Below are positions 13,932-15,385 of a stretch of 15,385 nt of DNA, piece by piece. Each line of letters starts with the position of its first letter. Position 1 is the first letter of the stretch. The stretch is taken from assembly GCA_964566545.1 (NCBI GenBank), contig CAZMIX010000057.1, positions 1 to 15,385 on the forward strand, given 5' to 3'. The position numbers were made by a program, and so were the translations under genes. The stretch comes from JAEYFP01 sp964566545 (GTDB taxonomy: Bacteria > Bacillota > Clostridia > Lachnospirales > Lachnospiraceae). Below the pieces are notes generated by a model that ran no database searches, was not told the origin of the DNA, and saw only the letters and a list, made by a program, of their open reading frames with translations.

Positions 13932-15267
13932 ATAACAAATATCCTTTCACGACCGACCGCAGCTCTTCGTCAATCTCGCAGTTTTCATATGCGAACGACT
14001 CCGCATATGATAATCGCTTCTCCTTTGGGATTTCCTCAAGCAGCGGCTTGCATATATAATTCTTTTGTAGCAGGTAAAGGCAGGCGCGCAGACGGAATTG
14101 CAGCAGATAGGCATCCTGCTCCGTCATTTCCGGAAACCATTCCTTTTTTACAAGCCGCAGTAGTTCCCTTGCGTGAAATTTCTCAATATCCTGATTCCAA
14201 CGCTGCCCAGCCTTATCCGCAAGCGTCATCCAGCGTCCGCCCCGCTTCGGGGAAAGCAGGCTCATGAAATGCGCATCCTTATAGCACCACAGGCACCAAT
14301 CTATCGACCTGTCTTCCATCAAATCAAGCGTATCCTTTAACAGCTCTCTGACAAATTCCGGCTCTCCGCAATCCACACCATAACCGAACTCACCGCAGAA
14401 TGCCGGCCTCTCAAACACATCTCTGAGAGCAATGAGCTGATTGAGTCCTTCCGCAATCTGTGCCTTTCTTGCACCTCTGTCAAGCGACTGTTCAAGCAGT
14501 TTGGGCTGCCAGACCGTCGGGTAATAATGAAAGCCCAAAGCGGTCTGCGGGTCTTCAAAATTCTTAAGTCCCGAAAAATCCATCGAAAACAGGTCGCCCT
14601 CCAGCACGATGACATGATTGCTGTCCACTTCGCGGATCGCGGCGATCGTCTCCGCATAATATTCATTGATTGCGCTCCAGTTCGCCATCGCCGGCTCATT
14701 CAGCAGATCGTACCCCATCAGGTATGGTTCGTTTCGATACCGTCTGGCGATCTCGCCCCACAGCTTCGTCATCTGCCGCCGAAAGCTCTGATATTTCCAG
14801 AAAAGGGGAACGCCGAGGCTGTTGTCCGAATGCCAGTCCGGGTTCTGTCCGCCGGGTGTCCCGTGAAGATCCGGCATAATAAAAATCTGATAGGTGCGTC
14901 CAAGCGCAAATAAGCGGTCGAAAGAGGCGAATCCCTCTTCTTTATAATGGCTGTCGTCATTGTCGTCAATAAAGAGCCGGTAACTGAACGGAACGCGCAC
15001 AAAATTTACACCGCATTCCTTCAACAAAGCAAAATCCGCCTCTCCGATAAAATTCTCCTGAAATACCTTAAAGAAAGCCTCCTGATCCGCTTTTCCATAT
15101 ACCTCTAAAAAAGCCTGTCTGAGCATTTCATCCGGCGTCGGAAGGCCCATCATAAAATGCTCCAAATTGAGCCATGTGCCGATACCAAAGCCTCTCAGCC
15201 GGATGCGCTCTCCCCGGTAAGTAAACTGCTTCCCTTTTACCCGAATAAAATCTGCATGTTTTTCCAT
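13912..15267 (-). CDS. Glycoside hydrolase family 5 (cellulase-superfamily) enzyme with helical C-terminal extension
   Basis: A 451-residue retaining glycosidase of clan GH-A, without signal peptide. RVPFSY (91-96), MPDLHGTPGGQNPDWH (131-146), the acid/base E191 in LLNEPA (188-193), HYY (247-249) and the nucleophile E293 in CGEFGYG (291-297) are the expected (beta/alpha)8-barrel landmarks. The HGTPGGQN segment resembles exo-beta-1,3-glucanase-like members, but endo-glucanase or other beta-glycan activity remains possible. The last 100 residues (about 350-451) form an additional, apparently helical segment outside the usual barrel. GAGGGTG lies about 8 nt before the ATG. It starts 10 nt after the preceding partial gene and overlaps GH3 by 20 nt, so it is a middle gene of a carbohydrate operon, probably acting on imported beta-linked oligosaccharides. 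Confidence 0.93.
   Translation of the reverse strand: MEKHADFIRVKGKQFTYRGERIRLRGFGIGTWLNLEHFMMGLPTPDEMLRQAFLEVYGKADQEAFFKVFQENFIGEADFALLKECGVNFVRVPFSYRLFIDDNDDSHYKEEGFASFDRLFALGRTYQIFIMPDLHGTPGGQNPDWHSDNSLGVPLFWKYQSFRRQMTKLWGEIARRYRNEPYLMGYDLLNEPAMANWSAINEYYAETIAAIREVDSNHVIVLEGDLFSMDFSGLKNFEDPQTALGFHYYPTVWQPKLLEQSLDRGARKAQIAEGLNQLIALRDVFERPAFCGEFGYGVDCGEPEFVRELLKDTLDLMEDRSIDWCLWCYKDAHFMSLLSPKRGGRWMTLADKAGQRWNQDIEKFHARELLRLVKKEWFPEMTEQDAYLLQFRLRACLYLLQKNYICKPLLEEIPKEKRLSYAESFAYENCEIDEELRSVVKGYLLYDQRTD
13985..14010. repeat. 9-bp inverted repeat inside the GH5 gene
   Basis: TCATATGCG and CGCATATGA form a perfect 9-bp stem with an 8-nt loop. It lies in the last 100 nt of the GH5 coding region, 54 nt upstream of the GH3 start codon. 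No T-run follows on either strand, so it is not a terminator. It may be a chance hairpin or may influence coupled translation of GH3. Confidence 0.5.
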
Positions 15268-15277
15268 AATAACACCC

Positions 15278-15385
15278 TCAGCTCTTCACTTCCAGGATGA
15301 CGACGCCATATGCGCAGAGTGTGATTTCTTCGCCCTTCTCATAATCCTTTTCTTCCAAAAGATCTCTTCCTGCTGCCGGACTGCT
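15278..15385 (-). CDS. C-terminal end of a probable glycoside hydrolase (partial)
   Basis: Only the last 35 codons are in the window; the gene runs off the right edge. The visible tail contains GRDLLEEKDYEKGEEITLCA followed by YGVVILEVKS. A 'TL.pYGV.vLEV' ending is common at the C-terminal beta-sandwich of glycosidases such as GH42 beta-galactosidases and some GH13 enzymes, so a carbohydrate enzyme is likely, but the family is not certain. It ends 10 nt before the GH5 start and is clearly in the same operon. Confidence 0.6.
   Translation of the reverse strand, partial: SSPAAGRDLLEEKDYEKGEEITLCAYGVVILEVKS

Noticed and set aside
1..15385. Plus-strand open frames throughout the window (for example 1196-1693, 13299-13904, 14527-14913)
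   Set aside because: They lie antisense to well-recognised genes, show no family features and lack convincing ribosome sites.
1..15385. CRISPR arrays, tRNA or rRNA genes, insertion sequences, phage genes
   Set aside because: No regularly spaced repeats, cloverleaf or rRNA signatures, and no transposase, integrase or phage proteins were seen.

Overview
The window looks like a chromosomal segment of a motile, low-to-moderate GC Firmicute, most likely a Clostridia/Lachnospiraceae-type gut anaerobe. Reasons: the gene order flgM-flgN-flgK-flgK-flgL-fliW-csrA-flaG-fliD-fliS-(fliT-like)-flagellin; FliW paired with CsrA; strong AGGAGG-type ribosome binding sites; sigma-D (sigma-28) promoters of Bacillus/Clostridium type; and an adjacent intracellular glycoside hydrolase cluster. 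The family assignment is inference. All supported genes lie on the minus strand, so the biological order runs from high to low coordinates.

Region 1 (15385-11766) is the downstream end of a carbohydrate operon. It holds the last 35 codons of a probable glycoside hydrolase, a family 5 glycosidase, and a family 3 glycosidase that overlaps the GH5 gene by 20 nt. None of the visible starts carries a signal peptide, so these enzymes probably act on imported oligosaccharides. The GH3 protein lacks the usual end of its last domain. Region 2 (11685-10957) is a YgjP/DUF45-type zinc metallopeptidase gene with its own probable sigma-A promoter.

Region 3 (10927-4214) is a sigma-D operon: anti-sigma factor FlgM, chaperone FlgN, two different tandem FlgK hook-filament junction proteins, FlgL, FliW and CsrA. 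Region 4 (4208-1187) starts at a second sigma-D promoter immediately after csrA and encodes FlaG, filament cap FliD, flagellin chaperone FliS and a small helical FliT/FlgN-like protein. Region 5 (1155-100) is a single flagellin gene with a third sigma-D promoter, a ~135-nt leader and an intrinsic terminator. All three sigma-D promoters have TAAA(G), a 15-nt spacer and (G/A)CCGATA(T/A).

The genes form one late-flagellar assembly and control module. FlgM holds sigma-D until the hook is complete; FlgK, FlgL and FliD build the junction and cap; FlgN, FliS and probably the FliT-like protein escort subunits; FliW and CsrA couple flagellin translation to flagellin secretion. The most notable signal is regulatory RNA structure. 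The flagellin leader carries seven GGA motifs, five of them in four short potential hairpins (two strong, two weak). The flaG leader has a textbook CsrA-type hairpin whose loop contains ACGGAG from the Shine-Dalgarno. This suggests that the FliW-CsrA switch encoded here controls both flagellin and the flaG-fliD-fliS operon.
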